Positions 45,851 through 55,298 of a stretch of DNA of 64,000 nt are shown here, piece by piece (position 1 is the first letter of the stretch; each line of letters opens with the position of its first letter). Source of the DNA: CAWFMO01 sp963817065 (GTDB lineage: Bacteria; Actinomycetota; Thermoleophilia; Solirubrobacterales; 70-9); contig CAWFMO010000002.1 of NCBI GenBank assembly GCA_963817065.1, forward strand, positions 558,001 to 622,000, written 5' to 3'. The position numbers and the translations under genes were made by a program. Below the pieces are notes generated by a model that searched no databases, was not told where the DNA came from, and was given only the letters and a program-made list of their open reading frames with translations.

Positions 45851-46600
45851 ATGCCAGCCCAGGCCTTCGAAGGAAAGCCGTGCGTCTGCCAGTTCCGCAA
45901 GGGGACCTGCGACCAGACCTGCGTGCGCGAGATGCTCGCGACCCCGGTCTACGTCGCCTGCCTGATGCTCAAGCGCCGTCGTTGCCTGGTCGTCGGCGGC
46001 GGCGAGATCGGGCTCGAGAAGGTCGAGGGTCTGCTCGCCTGCGGCGGCGACGTCGTCCTCGTCGCCCCGGAAGCGGTCCCCGAGCTCGCCGAGTACGCCC
46101 GCGAGGGCTCGATCGAGTGGGAACAGCGCCGCTACGAACACTCAGACCTCGAGGGCGCGTTCCTCGCGATCGCCGCCACCTCGGACACCGACGTCAACAT
46201 CTCCGTCTACGAGGAGGCCGAGCGCCGCGCGATGCTCGTCAACGTCGTCGACGTGCCGCCGCTCTGCAACTTCATCCTCCCCGCGATCGTCCGCACCGGC
46301 CCGCTCGCGATCGCGATCTCGACCCAGGGCGCCTCGCCGGCGCTCGCCAAGCGGATCAAGAGCGAGATCGCCGACAGCTTCGGCGAGCCCTACGCGCGGC
46401 TCGCGGTGATGCTCAACGACGTCCGCGGCTGGGCCAAGGGCACGCTCCCGACATACCAGGACCGCAAAGAGTTCTTCGAGGGGATCGTCAACGGCGAGCC
46501 CGACCCAATCGAGCTGCTGCGTGAAGGCCGCGAGGACGAGGTCTTGGCGCTGATCGACGCCGCCCAGCAGCGCCACGGCGGCGCGGTCCCGGCGAGCTAG
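45851..46600 (+). CDS. precorrin-2 dehydrogenase/siroheme-type protein with Cys-rich N-terminus
   Basis: Oxidises precorrin-2 to sirohydrochlorin (SirC/Met8 N-terminal family). 249 residues from the ATG at 45851. NAD-binding region [21 protein letters not shown]; family motif [31 protein letters not shown]. An extra N-terminal segment of about 35 residues ([17 protein letters not shown]) has four cysteines in a cluster-like arrangement not expected for the core family. It could bind metal or an Fe-S cluster. Confidence 0.85.
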   Translation: MPAQAFEGKPCVCQFRKGTCDQTCVREMLATPVYVACLMLKRRRCLVVGGGEIGLEKVEGLLACGGDVVLVAPEAVPELAEYAREGSIEWEQRRYEHSDLEGAFLAIAATSDTDVNISVYEEAERRAMLVNVVDVPPLCNFILPAIVRTGPLAIAISTQGASPALAKRIKSEIADSFGEPYARLAVMLNDVRGWAKGTLPTYQDRKEFFEGIVNGEPDPIELLREGREDEVLALIDAAQQRHGGAVPAS

Positions 46601-46632
46601 CTTGATCGGATGGCTGGGGTGTTGGAATCGCC

Positions 46633-46872
46633 GTGGCGCTGGCTTCAGCGATCTCGGCTCCGAGCGCGGGAGCGTTGACCTACACCGCCAGGGCCGGCAA
46701 GTCCGGCAAGACGAGCGGCAAGGGCGCCTTCGCGGCCGGGACCGGCAAGATCGGAAGGGCGAAGCGGAGCCTGCGAAGCGTCGAAGTCACGGTCGACCAG
46801 GCCGGGGTCAAGACCACGGACCGGGTAGTGCTCTACACCGCCAAGCAGGGCAAGACCGGAAGCGCGAAGTAG
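46633..46872 (+). CDS. possible small basic protein
   Basis: 79 residues, rich in Gly/Lys/Thr/Ala (ARAGKSGKTSGKGAFAAG; KIGRAKRSLRS). A GTG start and a weak hydrophobic N-terminus suggest export at best. A different open frame also covers the region, so the reading is uncertain. No family recognised. Confidence 0.35.
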   Translation: MALASAISAPSAGALTYTARAGKSGKTSGKGAFAAGTGKIGRAKRSLRSVEVTVDQAGVKTTDRVVLYTAKQGKTGSAK

Positions 46873-46879
46873 CGCTCGC

Positions 46880-47668
46880 CTAGCCCTCGGGCAGCGCGTA
46901 GATCGCGATCGCGGCGAAGTGGGCCGCGGCGGCGGCGATCACCAGCAGGTGGAAGATCTCGTGGTAGCCGAAGGTCGCCGGGCGCGGGTCGGGCCGCTGA
47001 CGCGCGTAGACGACGGCGCCGATCGTGTAGAGGATGCCGCCGAACGCGATCAGGATCGCGGCGCCGGCGTCGGTGTTGGCGACGATCGCCGGGAACGCGA
47101 TCGCTCCGATCCAGCCGACCGCGAGGTAAACGCCCGCTGTCGCCCACTTCGGCGCCTCAATCCAGATCAGCTCGACCACGATCCCGGCCAGGGCTCCGGC
47201 CCAGACCGCGATCAGCAGCGCGTCGGCGAACGGCCCGTCGAGGACCAGGACCAGGAACGGGGTCACGGTGCCGGCGATCAGGACGAAGATCATCGAGTGG
47301 TCGAGCCGCCGCATCCAGCGGCGGACGTTCGGGCTCTTCCAGTCGATCCGGTGGTAGAGGGCGCTCGTCCCGAGCAGCGCCGACAGCGAGCCCGCGTAGA
47401 TCGCGACCGACGCCGTCGCCTCGGCGCCGTCGGCGGCGATCACCAGCGCCGCGCCGCAGCCGAGCGAGAGGAAGAACGCCCACTCGTGGGTGACGCCGCG
47501 CAGCCGCGGCTTGACCTTCGCGATCGCCTCGGCGGCGCCCTCGCGCGCGGCGGCCGCCATCTCGGCGGTGTTCTCGCGCGCGGTCGTCATCTTTTCCGCC
47601 GCGCCATCGCGGGCGGCGGTCATCCGTTCGGCGGCGCGTTCCCGCGCATCTCGTGCTCGCTCGGCCAT
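46880..47668 (-). CDS. hemolysin III/YqfA-family membrane protein
   Basis: 262 residues from the ATG at 47668; longer upstream frames are shadow. The N-terminal 45 residues are a charged helix of repeated ARDGAAEKMTTAREN-like units. Then come about seven membrane segments of the PAQR/HlyIII fold with SALYHRIDW, LDHSMIFVLIAGTVTPF and GYHEIFHLLVIAAAAAHFAAI. The conserved His/Asp/Ser positions of the family are present. Function unclear. Confidence 0.9.
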   Translation of the reverse strand: MAERARDARERAAERMTAARDGAAEKMTTARENTAEMAAAAREGAAEAIAKVKPRLRGVTHEWAFFLSLGCGAALVIAADGAEATASVAIYAGSLSALLGTSALYHRIDWKSPNVRRWMRRLDHSMIFVLIAGTVTPFLVLVLDGPFADALLIAVWAGALAGIVVELIWIEAPKWATAGVYLAVGWIGAIAFPAIVANTDAGAAILIAFGGILYTIGAVVYARQRPDPRPATFGYHEIFHLLVIAAAAAHFAAIAIYALPEG

Positions 47669-47737
47669 CGCAGCCCAGGTTACTCCGGGTGGACCCGGGA
47701 GTTGTCTATTTGCGCGCGCGCCCTTAATCTCTCCGCC

Positions 47738-49192
47738 GTGGAGGTCGCGGGCTGGAGCGGGAGGCGCGCCGCCGCGGTGCTGGCAATCGCCGCGGCCGGG
47801 CTGACCTCGGCTTGCGCCGCTTCGAGCGCCGAGGCTCTCGCGCCGGCGCCCGCCCCGCAGGCCCACCAGGGCAGCCAGCCCCACGTGTCCGGCGAGCTCC
47901 TGGTCAGGTTCGACAGGGGGACGCCGCTCGCGACTGTCGAGGAGATCCTGCGCGGGATCGGGGTCCGAGCCGAGGTCGAGCGCTGGTTCGAGGTCGTTCC
48001 CCGGCTCGCGCTGCTCGAGCTGCCCCCGGGGCTGCCGGTCGCCGAAGCGGTCGAGCTGCTCGAAGCGCTGCCGATCGTCTCCTACGCGGAGCCCAACTTC
48101 CTCAGCCGGACGAGCGGAACCGCAGACGACACCTACTTCCCCCAGCAGTGGGCGCTCGCGAACGCCGGCACGCCGGGGGCCGACGTCGCGGCGGCGCGGG
48201 CGTGGGACGGGGTCACCGGGTCGCCGGCGATCAAGCTCGCGATCATCGACACAGGGCTCGCCGGATCGCATCCGGACATCGCGCCCAACTACGTGAACGG
48301 GATCGATCTGACGAAAGATCCGCCGGTCCCGAGCCACACCGACGCAGCCGGCCACGGGACGATGGTCGCCGGTGTCGCGGGGGCGATGGGCAACAACGGG
48401 ATCGGGATCGCCGGCGTCGCCTGGCGGATCGGGCTCGTCGGCCTCAAGGTCGACGAAGGCAGCGGCTACCTGCCGGTCGACAAGACGCTGCTCGCCCTCC
48501 AGTACGTCGACTGGGCCGGGATCCCGGTCGCCAACATCGCGTTCCAGCACCACGGGTTCAGCGAGGCCGAATATCAGGCGATCAACGCGCTCGCCGGGAA
48601 GACGACGGTCGTCGTCAGCGCCGGCAACAACGGGATCGACGTCGATCAGTACCCGATCTACCCCTGCTCGTACGCCGGCGAGACGAGCCGACCGGCGCCG
48701 TTGAACCTGATCTGCGTCAGCTCGACCGACAGGTACGACCAGCGCGTCGGCGACGTCAACTTCGGGTCGCGCACGATCGGGATCTCGGCCCCGGGGCTCC
48801 ACGTCTTCACCACCTGGACCCCGCCCGAGTACTACACCGTCGCCAGCGGGACTTCGGTCGCGGCGCCGTTCGTCAGCGCCGCGGCGGCGCTCGTGCTCCA
48901 GCGCTTCCCCGGGACGACTCCCTACGGGATCGTCAAGCACCTGAAGGAGACCGGCGATCCGCTCCCGACCCTGAACGGCTACACGCAGAGCGGGCGCCGG
49001 CTCAACGTCTGGCGCGCGGTCGGCTCGCCGCCGCCGCCGGAGCCGCCCGCCGGTAGCGCCCCGCAGCGATCACGCTGCTCGAAACTCCGTGGCGCGAAGC
49101 GCAAGCGATGCGTCTGCAAGACGCGTAAACGCCGCAAAGCGTCGCGCTGCTCGCGCCGCGGACCGGGCAAGAAGGTCAAAGCTCGAAGCTGA
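47738..49192 (+). CDS. exported subtilisin-like serine protease 1, Cys/basic tail
   Basis: 484 residues from the GTG at 47738. Signal region (AAAVLAIAAAGLTSACAASSAEA), a short prodomain-like region, then the S8 catalytic domain: Asp in AIIDTGLAGSHPD, His in GHGTMVAGVAG, Asn in VVVSAGNNG, Ser in GTSVAAPFVS. C-terminus is rich in Cys and basic residues (RCSKLRGAKRKRCVCKTRKR). First of a tandem pair. Substrate unknown. Confidence 0.92.
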   Translation: MEVAGWSGRRAAAVLAIAAAGLTSACAASSAEALAPAPAPQAHQGSQPHVSGELLVRFDRGTPLATVEEILRGIGVRAEVERWFEVVPRLALLELPPGLPVAEAVELLEALPIVSYAEPNFLSRTSGTADDTYFPQQWALANAGTPGADVAAARAWDGVTGSPAIKLAIIDTGLAGSHPDIAPNYVNGIDLTKDPPVPSHTDAAGHGTMVAGVAGAMGNNGIGIAGVAWRIGLVGLKVDEGSGYLPVDKTLLALQYVDWAGIPVANIAFQHHGFSEAEYQAINALAGKTTVVVSAGNNGIDVDQYPIYPCSYAGETSRPAPLNLICVSSTDRYDQRVGDVNFGSRTIGISAPGLHVFTTWTPPEYYTVASGTSVAAPFVSAAAALVLQRFPGTTPYGIVKHLKETGDPLPTLNGYTQSGRRLNVWRAVGSPPPPEPPAGSAPQRSRCSKLRGAKRKRCVCKTRKRRKASRCSRRGPGKKVKARS

Positions 49193-49222
49193 GACCGGCG
49201 CACGCTCCGTCTACCGAGTATT

Positions 49223-50785
49223 GTGCTCACGGTGGAGGTCGCCGGCTTGATCTGGAGCAGGAGGCGAGCCGCCGGGGTGCTGGGTATCGCCGCGGCCGGG
49301 CTGGCCTTGGCCTGCGCTCCCGCTGGCGCGGCTGAGCTCCGCGAGCAACCGGCTCCCAGGGCCGACACGGAGAGCCGGCCCCACGTCCCGGGCGAGCTCC
49401 TGGTCCGGTTCGACAAGGGCACCCCGCTCCCCGCCGTCGAGGAGATCCTGCGCGGGGTCGGTATCGGCGGCCGGGTCGAGCGCTGGTACGACATCGTCCC
49501 CCGCCTCGCGCTGCTCGACCTGCCCCCCGGGCTCCCGGTCCGCCCCGCGATCGATTTGCTCGAGGCGCTGAACATCGTCTCCTACGCGGAGCCGAACTGG
49601 GTCAGCCACGTCGACGCGTCGGCGAACGACTACTACTTCTCGCAGCAGTGGGGGCTCCGGAACACGGGGGCCCCGACCTTCGGCAACAGCGGATTGAGCG
49701 CCGGCAAGCCGGGCGCCGACGTGATGGCGACCCGGGGCTGGGACGGGGTCAACAGCGCGCCGGGGATCTACCTGGCGATCATCGACACCGGGCTCGCCGG
49801 CTCGCATCCCGACATCGCCCCCAACTACCGCGGCGGCATCGACATCACCAAGAACCCGCCGGTCACAAGCCACACCGATGCGCACGGCCACGGGACGATG
49901 GTCGCCGGCGTCGCGGGCGCGGTCGGCAACAACGGGATCGGGGTCGCCGGGGTCGCCTGGAAGATCGGGCTGATCGGGCTCAAGGTCGACGAGGGCAGCG
50001 GCTATCTGCCGCTCGACAAGACGCTGCTCGCCTACCAGTACCTGAGCTGGTCCGGGGTCCAGGTCGCGAACATCGCCTTCGGCCACCACGGGTTCAGCGA
50101 GGCCGAGTACCAGGCGATCAACGCGCTCGCGAACAAGACGACGATCGTCGTCAGCGCCGGCAACAACCGCGTCAACGTCGATCCCTGGCCCCTCTTCGGG
50201 TCGCCCGTGTTCCCCTGCTCGTACGCGGGCGGGATCGTCAGGCTGCCGCCGCCGAACCTGATCTGCGTCAACTCGACCGACAAGTACGACCAGCGCGTCC
50301 CGAGCCACAACTGGGGCCCGCTGACAGTCGGGCTCTCCGCGCCGGGGCTCGAGGTCGTCACGACCTGGAACCCGCCCTACAACTACGTGCTCGCGAGCGG
50401 GACGTCGGTCGCGGCGCCGTTCGTCAGCGGCGCGGCGGCGCTCGTCCTCCAGCGCTTCCCGGGGACGACGCCGCCCGGGATCGTCGCCCATCTCAAGGAG
50501 ACCGGCGATCCGCTTCCGAGCCTCAACGGATACACGCAGACCGGCAAGCGGCTCAACCTCTGGCGCGCGCTCGGCTCTCCGCCGGCCCCGCCCGAGCCGA
50601 GGACGGCGTCCGCACCCGCCGCCGTTCCAACCGCGGCGAAGCGATCCGCCGGCGGCTGCACGAACGCCCGCGCGGGGGCGCGCAGCAAGTGCTCCTGCAA
50701 GAAGAAGAAGCAGCGCCGGGCCTCGCGCTGCTCGAGCCGCGTCGCATCGCGCAAGGTCGGATCACGCGCCAAGCGCTCCCGCTAG
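49223..50785 (+). CDS. exported subtilisin-like serine protease 2, Cys/basic tail
   Basis: 520 residues; a GTG at 49232 would align its start with its neighbour. Catalytic motifs match the paralog: AIIDTGLAGSHPD, GHGTMVAGVAG, VVSAGNN, GTSVAAPFVS. Insertions distinguish it (TFGNSGLSAGKPG near residue 150; VNVDPWPLFGSPVF). Tail: KCSCKKKKQRRASRCSS plus basic residues. Tandem duplication of the preceding gene. Confidence 0.92.
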   Translation: MLTVEVAGLIWSRRRAAGVLGIAAAGLALACAPAGAAELREQPAPRADTESRPHVPGELLVRFDKGTPLPAVEEILRGVGIGGRVERWYDIVPRLALLDLPPGLPVRPAIDLLEALNIVSYAEPNWVSHVDASANDYYFSQQWGLRNTGAPTFGNSGLSAGKPGADVMATRGWDGVNSAPGIYLAIIDTGLAGSHPDIAPNYRGGIDITKNPPVTSHTDAHGHGTMVAGVAGAVGNNGIGVAGVAWKIGLIGLKVDEGSGYLPLDKTLLAYQYLSWSGVQVANIAFGHHGFSEAEYQAINALANKTTIVVSAGNNRVNVDPWPLFGSPVFPCSYAGGIVRLPPPNLICVNSTDKYDQRVPSHNWGPLTVGLSAPGLEVVTTWNPPYNYVLASGTSVAAPFVSGAAALVLQRFPGTTPPGIVAHLKETGDPLPSLNGYTQTGKRLNLWRALGSPPAPPEPRTASAPAAVPTAAKRSAGGCTNARAGARSKCSCKKKKQRRASRCSSRVASRKVGSRAKRSR

Positions 50786-50826
50786 GGCCCGGGTTCGCCC
50801 AATCTCCGGGCTTAAGTCTCGGGCGG

Positions 50827-50876
50827 CACGCTATATGTAGTGGGGGCCCATTTGGTCTCACACACCACCCCTAGTA
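50827..50876 (+). promoter_or_regulatory. putative pair of NrdR boxes
   Basis: Upstream of nrdR, CACGCTATATGTAGTG (50827-50842) closely resembles an NrdR box. A weaker CACACCACCCCTAGTA (50861-50876) shares the CAC...TAGT ends. They are 34 bp apart, close to the three-turn spacing typical of NrdR boxes. Expected role: ATP/dATP-dependent repression of nrdR-nrdJ. Confidence 0.6.
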
Positions 50877-50888
50877 CCATGGGCGGCA

Positions 50889-51434
50889 GTGAACTGTCCC
50901 TCGTGCAGCTCCCCCACCCGCACCCTCGAGACCCGCGCGGCCGAGGACGGCGCCGTCGTGCGCCGGCGGCGCGAGTGCCGCGAGTGCGGGCGGCGGTTCA
51001 CGAGCTTCGAGCGCCGCGAGCTCGAGCCGGGCTGGGTCGTGAAGCGCGACGGCGAGCGCCAGCCCTTCGACCGGACCAAGCTCCGCGCCGGGCTGATCCG
51101 CGCGACCCACAAGCGCCCGGTCTCCGACCACGACGTCGAGGAGCTCGTCAACCGGATCGAGGAGGAGTGCGAGCGCTCCGGCGGCGAGCTGCCGGCCGAG
51201 CGCGTCGCCGCGCTCTCGCTCGAGGGCCTCGGCGCCCTCGACGCCGGCGCCTATCTGCAGTTTGCGGGAGTCGAGCTCGAGGATCCGATCGCGATCCGCA
51301 AGGCCCTCGACCGGCTCGAGTCCGGAAAGCCAATTAACCCCGCAAATCGCGGACAAACCGCGACGAAAGTCCGTCCGGCTCGAAGCGCAAGATCCGGTGT
51401 TACCCCCAAACGCCGAAAAAGAGGAGACGGATAG
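50889..51434 (+). CDS. nrdR: transcriptional repressor NrdR
   Basis: Represses ribonucleotide reductase genes with ATP/dATP as effectors. 181 residues: zinc ribbon at the N-terminus (MNCPSCSSPTRTLETR, then RRECRECGRRFTS), followed by an ATP-cone. The GTG start is close after the NrdR-like boxes. The C-terminus is longer than usual by about 25 basic residues. It ends at the nrdJ start region, so the two are an operon. Confidence 0.96.
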   Translation: MNCPSCSSPTRTLETRAAEDGAVVRRRRECRECGRRFTSFERRELEPGWVVKRDGERQPFDRTKLRAGLIRATHKRPVSDHDVEELVNRIEEECERSGGELPAERVAALSLEGLGALDAGAYLQFAGVELEDPIAIRKALDRLESGKPINPANRGQTATKVRPARSARSGVTPKRRKRGDG

Positions 51435-54260
51435 ATGGCAAAGGCCGCAGCGAAGACCCCGAGGACGACCAGCAAGGGCCTTGTCATAGAGCGCCGCTTC
51501 TCAACCGAAGGCGTCCATCCCTTCGACGAATTCGAGTGGGAGACCCGCGACGCGCTGATCGGCGACCCCGCCGCGCCGGCTTTCGAGCAGCGCGGGATCG
51601 AGTTCCCGACGACCTGGTCCCAGAACGCGACCAACATCGTCGCCCAGAAGTACTTCCGCGGCCGTATCGGATCTCCCGAGCGCGAGAGCTCGGTCAAGCA
51701 GATGGTCGGCCGCGTCGCCGGCACGATCGCCCAGTGGGGCCGCGACGGGGGCTACTTCGCGAGCGAGGCCGACGGCGACGCCTTCGAGGCCGAGCTGACC
51801 TCGATCCTCGTCAACCAGAAGGCGGCCTTCAACTCGCCGGTCTGGTTCAACGTCGGCTTCGAGGAGCACCCGCAGTGCTCGGCCTGCTTCATCCTGAGCG
51901 TCGAGGACACGATGGAGTCGATCCTCGAGTGGAACACCAAGGAGGGGACGATCTTCCGCGGCGGCTCGGGGTCGGGGATCAACCTCTCCAACATCCGCGG
52001 CTCGAACGAGCACCTCGGCAAGGGCGGCACCGCCTCGGGCCCGGTCAGCTTCATGCGCGGCGCCGACGCCTGGGCGGGGACGATCAAGTCCGGCGGCAAG
52101 ACGCGGCGCGCGGCGAAGATGGTCGTCCTCGACGTCGACCATCCGGACATCGAGCACTTCATCCGCTGCAAGGCCGACGAGGAGGAGAAGGCGGGCGCGC
52201 TCCGCGACGCCGGCTTCGACATGTCGATCGACGGCGAGGGCTTCACCTCGATCCAGTACCAGAACGCCAACAACTCGGTCCGGGTCACCGACTCGTTCAT
52301 GGAGATGGTCGAGACCGACGGCCAGTGGAAGCTCGTCAACAGGGTCGGCGGCGATACGGCCAAGGAGCTGCCCGCCACGGACCTCATGCACCAGATCTCC
52401 GAGGCGGCCTGGAAGTGCGCGGATCCCGGCGTCCAGTACGACACGACGATCAACAACTGGCACACCTGCCCGGAGTCGGGGCGGATCAACGCCTCCAACC
52501 CATGCTCCGAGTACATGCACGTCGACGACTCGGCCTGCAACCTCGCATCGCTCAACCTGATGCGGTTCCGGAACGAGGACGGGACCTTCGACGTCGCCGA
52601 CTTCGAGCACGCGGTCGACATCGTCCTGCTCGCCCAGGAGATCGTCGTCAGCCCCTCGAGCTACCCGACCGAGGAGATCGGCGACAACGCGCGCGCCTTC
52701 CGCCAGCTCGGCCTCGGCTACGCCAACCTCGGCGCGCTGCTGATGTCGGACGGCGTCCCCTACGACTCCGACGAGGGCCGCGCGGTCGCCGCCGCGATCA
52801 CCGCGCTGATGACCGGCCGCGGCTACCGCCGCTCGGCCGAGATCGCCGCCGCGATCGGCCCCTACGACGAGTACGGGAAGAACCGCGAGCCCCACAACAA
52901 GGTGATGCGGATGCACCGCGACGCCTCGTACGAGATCCCCGACGGCTTCGTCGAGGAGCCGCTGCTCGCCGCCGCGCGGCAGAGCTGGGAGGACGCGGTC
53001 GAGCTCGGTGAGCGCCACGGCTACCGCAACGCCCAGGCGACGGTCCTCGCCCCGACCGGGACGATCTCGTTCCTGATGGATTGCGACACGACCGGGATCG
53101 AGCCCGACTTCTCGCTGGTCAAGTTCAAGGAGCTGGTCGGCGGCGGGCAGATGACGATCGTCAACCAGTCGGTGCCGCTGGCGCTGCGGACGCTCGGCTA
53201 CAACGAGCCCGAGATCGAGCAGATCGAGGCGCACATCGCCTCCGAGTCGACGATCATCGGCGCCCCGGCGCTCAAGGACGAGCACCTGCCGGTCTTCGAC
53301 GTCGCGGTCGGCGAGCGCGCGATCAGCCACACCGGCCACATCGACATGATGGCCGCCACCCAGCCGTTCATCTCGGGCGCGATCTCGAAGACGGTCAACC
53401 TGCCCGAGACGGCGACGGTCGAGGACATCGCCGACGCCTACACCCGCGGCTGGAAGGGCGGCCTCAAGGCGCTCGCGATCTACCGCGACGGCTCGAAGAC
53501 GGCGCAGGCGCTGCGCACCGACGCCCAGGACTCAAAGGGCGAGAGCGAGGAGGAGGACGCGCCGAAGCCGCTGCGCCGCAAGATGCCGCGCGAGCGCGAG
53601 TCGATCACCCACAAGTTCAACATCGCCGGCCACGAGGGCTACATCACCGCCGGCAAGTACGAGGACGGCACGCTCGGCGAGATGTTCCTCACCGACATCG
53701 GCAAGGAGGGCTCGACGATGCGCGGGCTGATGAACGCCTTCGCGACCGCGATCTCGGTCGGCCTCCAGTACGGCGTGCCGCTCGAGACCTTCGTGCGCAA
53801 GTTCAGCTACATGCGCTTCGAGCCGGAAGGGATCACCCGCAACCCCGAGATCCCGTTCGCCAAGTCGCTGCCCGACTACATGATGCGCTGGCTCGCGAGC
53901 CGCTTCATCGACGACGAGGCGACGCTCGAGGACCTCGGCATCCTGACCGCCGAGATCCGCGCCAAGCGCGAGGCCCAGCAGGCCCTGCCGATCACCCAGG
54001 AGGGCCCCAAGCCCACCAACGGCGGCAACGGCAAGAGCTCAAACGGCCACACCGAGGGCAACGGCAACGGCGGCGCGGCGATCCCCTCGGGCGAGTCCCA
54101 GGCTCCGACCAAGGCCTTCACCGAGACCCCGCCGGTGATCCCGGCGAAGATGGAAGGCCTCGAGCTCGGCCCGGCCTGCGATCAGTGCGGCGGGATGATG
54201 CAGCGGACCGGCTCTTGCTACACGTGCTCGAGCTGCGGCAACAACACCGGCTGCGGCTGA
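51435..54260 (+). CDS. nrdJ: adenosylcobalamin-dependent ribonucleotide reductase (class II)
   Basis: Reduces ribonucleotides to deoxyribonucleotides with adenosylcobalamin. 941 residues. Conserved regions: FRGGSGSGINLSNIRGS, NPCSEYMHVDDSACNLASLN (substrate-site loop), LAPTGTISFLMDCDTTG, and a C-terminal Cys-rich end (CDQCGGMMQRTGSCYTCSSC) for thioredoxin-linked reduction. No class I or III genes are seen here. Cotranscribed with nrdR. Confidence 0.97.
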   Translation: MAKAAAKTPRTTSKGLVIERRFSTEGVHPFDEFEWETRDALIGDPAAPAFEQRGIEFPTTWSQNATNIVAQKYFRGRIGSPERESSVKQMVGRVAGTIAQWGRDGGYFASEADGDAFEAELTSILVNQKAAFNSPVWFNVGFEEHPQCSACFILSVEDTMESILEWNTKEGTIFRGGSGSGINLSNIRGSNEHLGKGGTASGPVSFMRGADAWAGTIKSGGKTRRAAKMVVLDVDHPDIEHFIRCKADEEEKAGALRDAGFDMSIDGEGFTSIQYQNANNSVRVTDSFMEMVETDGQWKLVNRVGGDTAKELPATDLMHQISEAAWKCADPGVQYDTTINNWHTCPESGRINASNPCSEYMHVDDSACNLASLNLMRFRNEDGTFDVADFEHAVDIVLLAQEIVVSPSSYPTEEIGDNARAFRQLGLGYANLGALLMSDGVPYDSDEGRAVAAAITALMTGRGYRRSAEIAAAIGPYDEYGKNREPHNKVMRMHRDASYEIPDGFVEEPLLAAARQSWEDAVELGERHGYRNAQATVLAPTGTISFLMDCDTTGIEPDFSLVKFKELVGGGQMTIVNQSVPLALRTLGYNEPEIEQIEAHIASESTIIGAPALKDEHLPVFDVAVGERAISHTGHIDMMAATQPFISGAISKTVNLPETATVEDIADAYTRGWKGGLKALAIYRDGSKTAQALRTDAQDSKGESEEEDAPKPLRRKMPRERESITHKFNIAGHEGYITAGKYEDGTLGEMFLTDIGKEGSTMRGLMNAFATAISVGLQYGVPLETFVRKFSYMRFEPEGITRNPEIPFAKSLPDYMMRWLASRFIDDEATLEDLGILTAEIRAKREAQQALPITQEGPKPTNGGNGKSSNGHTEGNGNGGAAIPSGESQAPTKAFTETPPVIPAKMEGLELGPACDQCGGMMQRTGSCYTCSSCGNNTGCG

Positions 54261-54330
54261 GGCGGACCTGACAGAGCGAGACCGCCTGCGGGAAGGCGCG
54301 GAGGCAAGTCTCCGGCATCCGCTCTCGCTG

Positions 54331-54975
54331 ATGCTCCTGGCGCTGACCTTCACCGCCGGGATGGTCGACGCGGCGAGCTTCCTCGGGCTCGGCCAGGTCT
54401 TCACCGCAACCCTCAACGGCAACGTGCTGCTGCTCGGCTTCGGGATCGCCGGGGGGTTCGGGCTACCGATCCTGGCGCCGCTCGTATCGCTGGCGGCGTT
54501 CCTCGCCGGCGCCGGCGCCGGCGGCGCGCTGCTACAGCGAGGTGGGGACCACACCCGTCGCGTGACGATCGAGCTCGCGGTCGAGTTCGCCGCGTTCGCG
54601 CTTGCCGGTGGCCTCGCGATCGCCTTCTCGCTCGACGGCGGCGGGGTCACCGACGCCATCGTGATCGCGGTGCTCGCGTTCGCGATGGGGATGCGCACGG
54701 TTCTCGTCCTGCGGATCGCGGTCACCGACATGGTCACGACACTCGTCGCGATCCCGCTGACCGTTCTCGCCGCCGATCTGCTCGGTACCGGTCATCCGAG
54801 CGCCAATCCGCTGCGCAAGGTCGCGGTCGTCGTCGCGCTGCTGGCCGGGGCGATCGCCGGCGCCGTGCTGCTCAAGTCGAGCCTCGGTTTGGTGCTGCTG
54901 GTCTGCGCGGGGCTGACCGCGGCGACCGCGCCCACCTACCTGCCCTGGGCGAGCCGCAACGTGAGGTCGAGCTAG
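54331..54975 (+). CDS. DUF1275 (YoaK-like) membrane protein
   Basis: At least 214 residues with about six membrane segments; FTAGMVDAASFLGLGQVFTATLNGN (split here into its motif) matches DUF1275. The open frame runs upstream past 54331 with a plausible start near 54269 (EGAEASLRHPLSLM), but only a CTG is available, so the ATG is given. It follows nrdJ and its end overlaps the convergent gene. Function unknown. Confidence 0.8.
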   Translation: MLLALTFTAGMVDAASFLGLGQVFTATLNGNVLLLGFGIAGGFGLPILAPLVSLAAFLAGAGAGGALLQRGGDHTRRVTIELAVEFAAFALAGGLAIAFSLDGGGVTDAIVIAVLAFAMGMRTVLVLRIAVTDMVTTLVAIPLTVLAADLLGTGHPSANPLRKVAVVVALLAGAIAGAVLLKSSLGLVLLVCAGLTAATAPTYLPWASRNVRSS

Positions 54976-55253
54976 GAGCTCGAGGCGCCCTCGACCGCGC
55001 GTGCGAGCTCGTCCTTGCTCATCTTCGAGCGGCCCTTGATGTCGAGCTTCTGCGCCTGCTCGTAGAGCTGGTCGCGGGTCATCTCAGCGCCGTCGGTCTG
55101 CGGGGGGACCTTGTCGGCGAGGGCCTGGGCGCGCTCCTCGGGCGATCGCGTCTGGGGCTCGGCGAGATCGAGGCGGTCCTTGAGCAGCTCGCGCAGCAGC
55201 GCGGCGATGCCGACCAGCACTCCGACGCGGGCAAAGAATCTCAGCAGGCTCAC
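54972..55253 (-). CDS. small membrane protein with Rho-N-like domain
   Basis: 93 residues: one membrane segment at the start (LRFFARVGVLVGIAALLREL), then a region with the helical SAP/Rho-N-like motif (MTRDQLYEQAQKLDIKGRSKMSKDELARAV). Such domains often bind nucleic acids. Membrane anchoring next to such a domain is notable but common in Actinobacteria. Role unknown. Confidence 0.7.
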   Translation of the reverse strand: MSLLRFFARVGVLVGIAALLRELLKDRLDLAEPQTRSPEERAQALADKVPPQTDGAEMTRDQLYEQAQKLDIKGRSKMSKDELARAVEGASSS

Positions 55254-55298
55254 AGCAGTTGATTATCCACCCCGCCGCAGGGCGAAACGTCGACGAGG

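Noticed and set aside
46919..47737. Long plus-strand upstream extension of the first subtilase
   Set aside because: It runs antisense to the hemolysin III gene and lacks a signal; the GTG at 47738 fits the signal peptide.
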